From Gammaproteobacteria bacterium (lineage in GTDB: Bacteria > Pseudomonadota > Gammaproteobacteria > Thiomicrospirales > Thiomicrospiraceae), in the NCBI GenBank assembly GCA_013153955.1, contig JAADDM010000165.1:1-5571 (forward strand): a DNA stretch of 5,571 bases, given 5' to 3'. This document shows, piece by piece, positions 5,490 through 5,571 of the stretch. Position numbers and translations under genes: made by a program. The notes below the pieces were generated by a model. The model was not told the origin of the DNA. It ran no database searches and saw nothing but the letters and a program-made list of their open reading frames with translations. How positions within the stretch are numbered: the stretch's first letter is position 1; each line of letters opens with the position of its first letter.

Positions 5490-5571
5490 TTCGTTTGCAG
5501 GAAAAAGAGCGGCGGCGCGTTTCGCGATGTTGAGAGCGAGCAAGGGGAGGCGAGTTGGCGCAGATGGTTTT
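5484..5571. mobile_element. Start of the next integron cassette, truncated by the window edge
   Basis: Sequence after the crossover point of attC 4. A forward frame opens at ATG 5527 and stays open to the window end (15 codons) but has no well-spaced ribosome site. GGGGAGG at 5544-5550 could instead serve TTG 5555 or, at 13 bases, ATG 5564. A minus-strand frame also stays open and ends with a TAA complementary to 5485-5487 in the R' box. Neither can be called a gene from 88 bases. Confidence 0.5.

Noticed and set aside
1..5571. CRISPR array, tRNA or rRNA
   Set aside because: No regularly spaced repeats of CRISPR type and no tRNA or rRNA signature sequence were seen on either strand.

Overview
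This window is a stretch of integron gene-cassette array. Four sites have the architecture of integron attC recombination sites (164-238, 872-955, 3788-3913, 5366-5489). Each has an R'' box (consensus RYYYAAC), a long imperfect palindrome, and an R' box (consensus GTTRRRY). They separate three complete cassettes, each with one plus-strand ORF. The end of a preceding cassette or leader lies at the left edge and the start of a further cassette at the right edge. No integrase gene is visible, so from this window alone it is an integrase-less run of attC sites or an interior piece of a larger integron. The four palindromes align position by position, including two single-base bulges. Two attC sites share a 23-base identical arm. 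That homogeneity is more typical of a sedentary chromosomal integron than of clinical mobile integrons. The host cannot be placed from the sequence: base composition is moderate, the proteins look bacterial, and an environmental bacterium is the safest statement.

Layout. 1-163: leader or tail of an upstream cassette, with no convincing gene, a short tandem direct repeat and a small hairpin. Cassette A (233-949, 717 bp): a protein of about 197 residues with two membrane helices and a cytoplasmic helical domain, function unknown. Cassette B (950-3907, 2,958 bp, very large for a cassette): a protein of about 919 residues that fuses an N-terminal PHP phosphoesterase-like domain to an SMC/ABC-type ATPase split by coiled coils. 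This domain pairing is strongly associated with single-gene anti-phage defence proteins. Two of the usual PHP metal ligands appear substituted. Cassette C (3908-5483, 1,576 bp): a protein of about 483 residues with about ten membrane helices and an exported Asp-box (BNR) domain between helices 5 and 6, function unknown. 5484-5571: beginning of the next cassette, with no assignable gene.

How the parts work together. Each ORF starts 6-34 bases after the R' box of the preceding attC and is followed within 0-38 bases by its own attC. No convincing promoter is visible, so expression probably depends on transcription entering from upstream cassettes or an integron promoter outside the window. The genes need not act in one pathway, because cassettes are independently mobile. 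The shared theme, as inference, is accessory or defensive cargo: one large PHP-ATPase and two membrane proteins of unknown role, banked in an integron.
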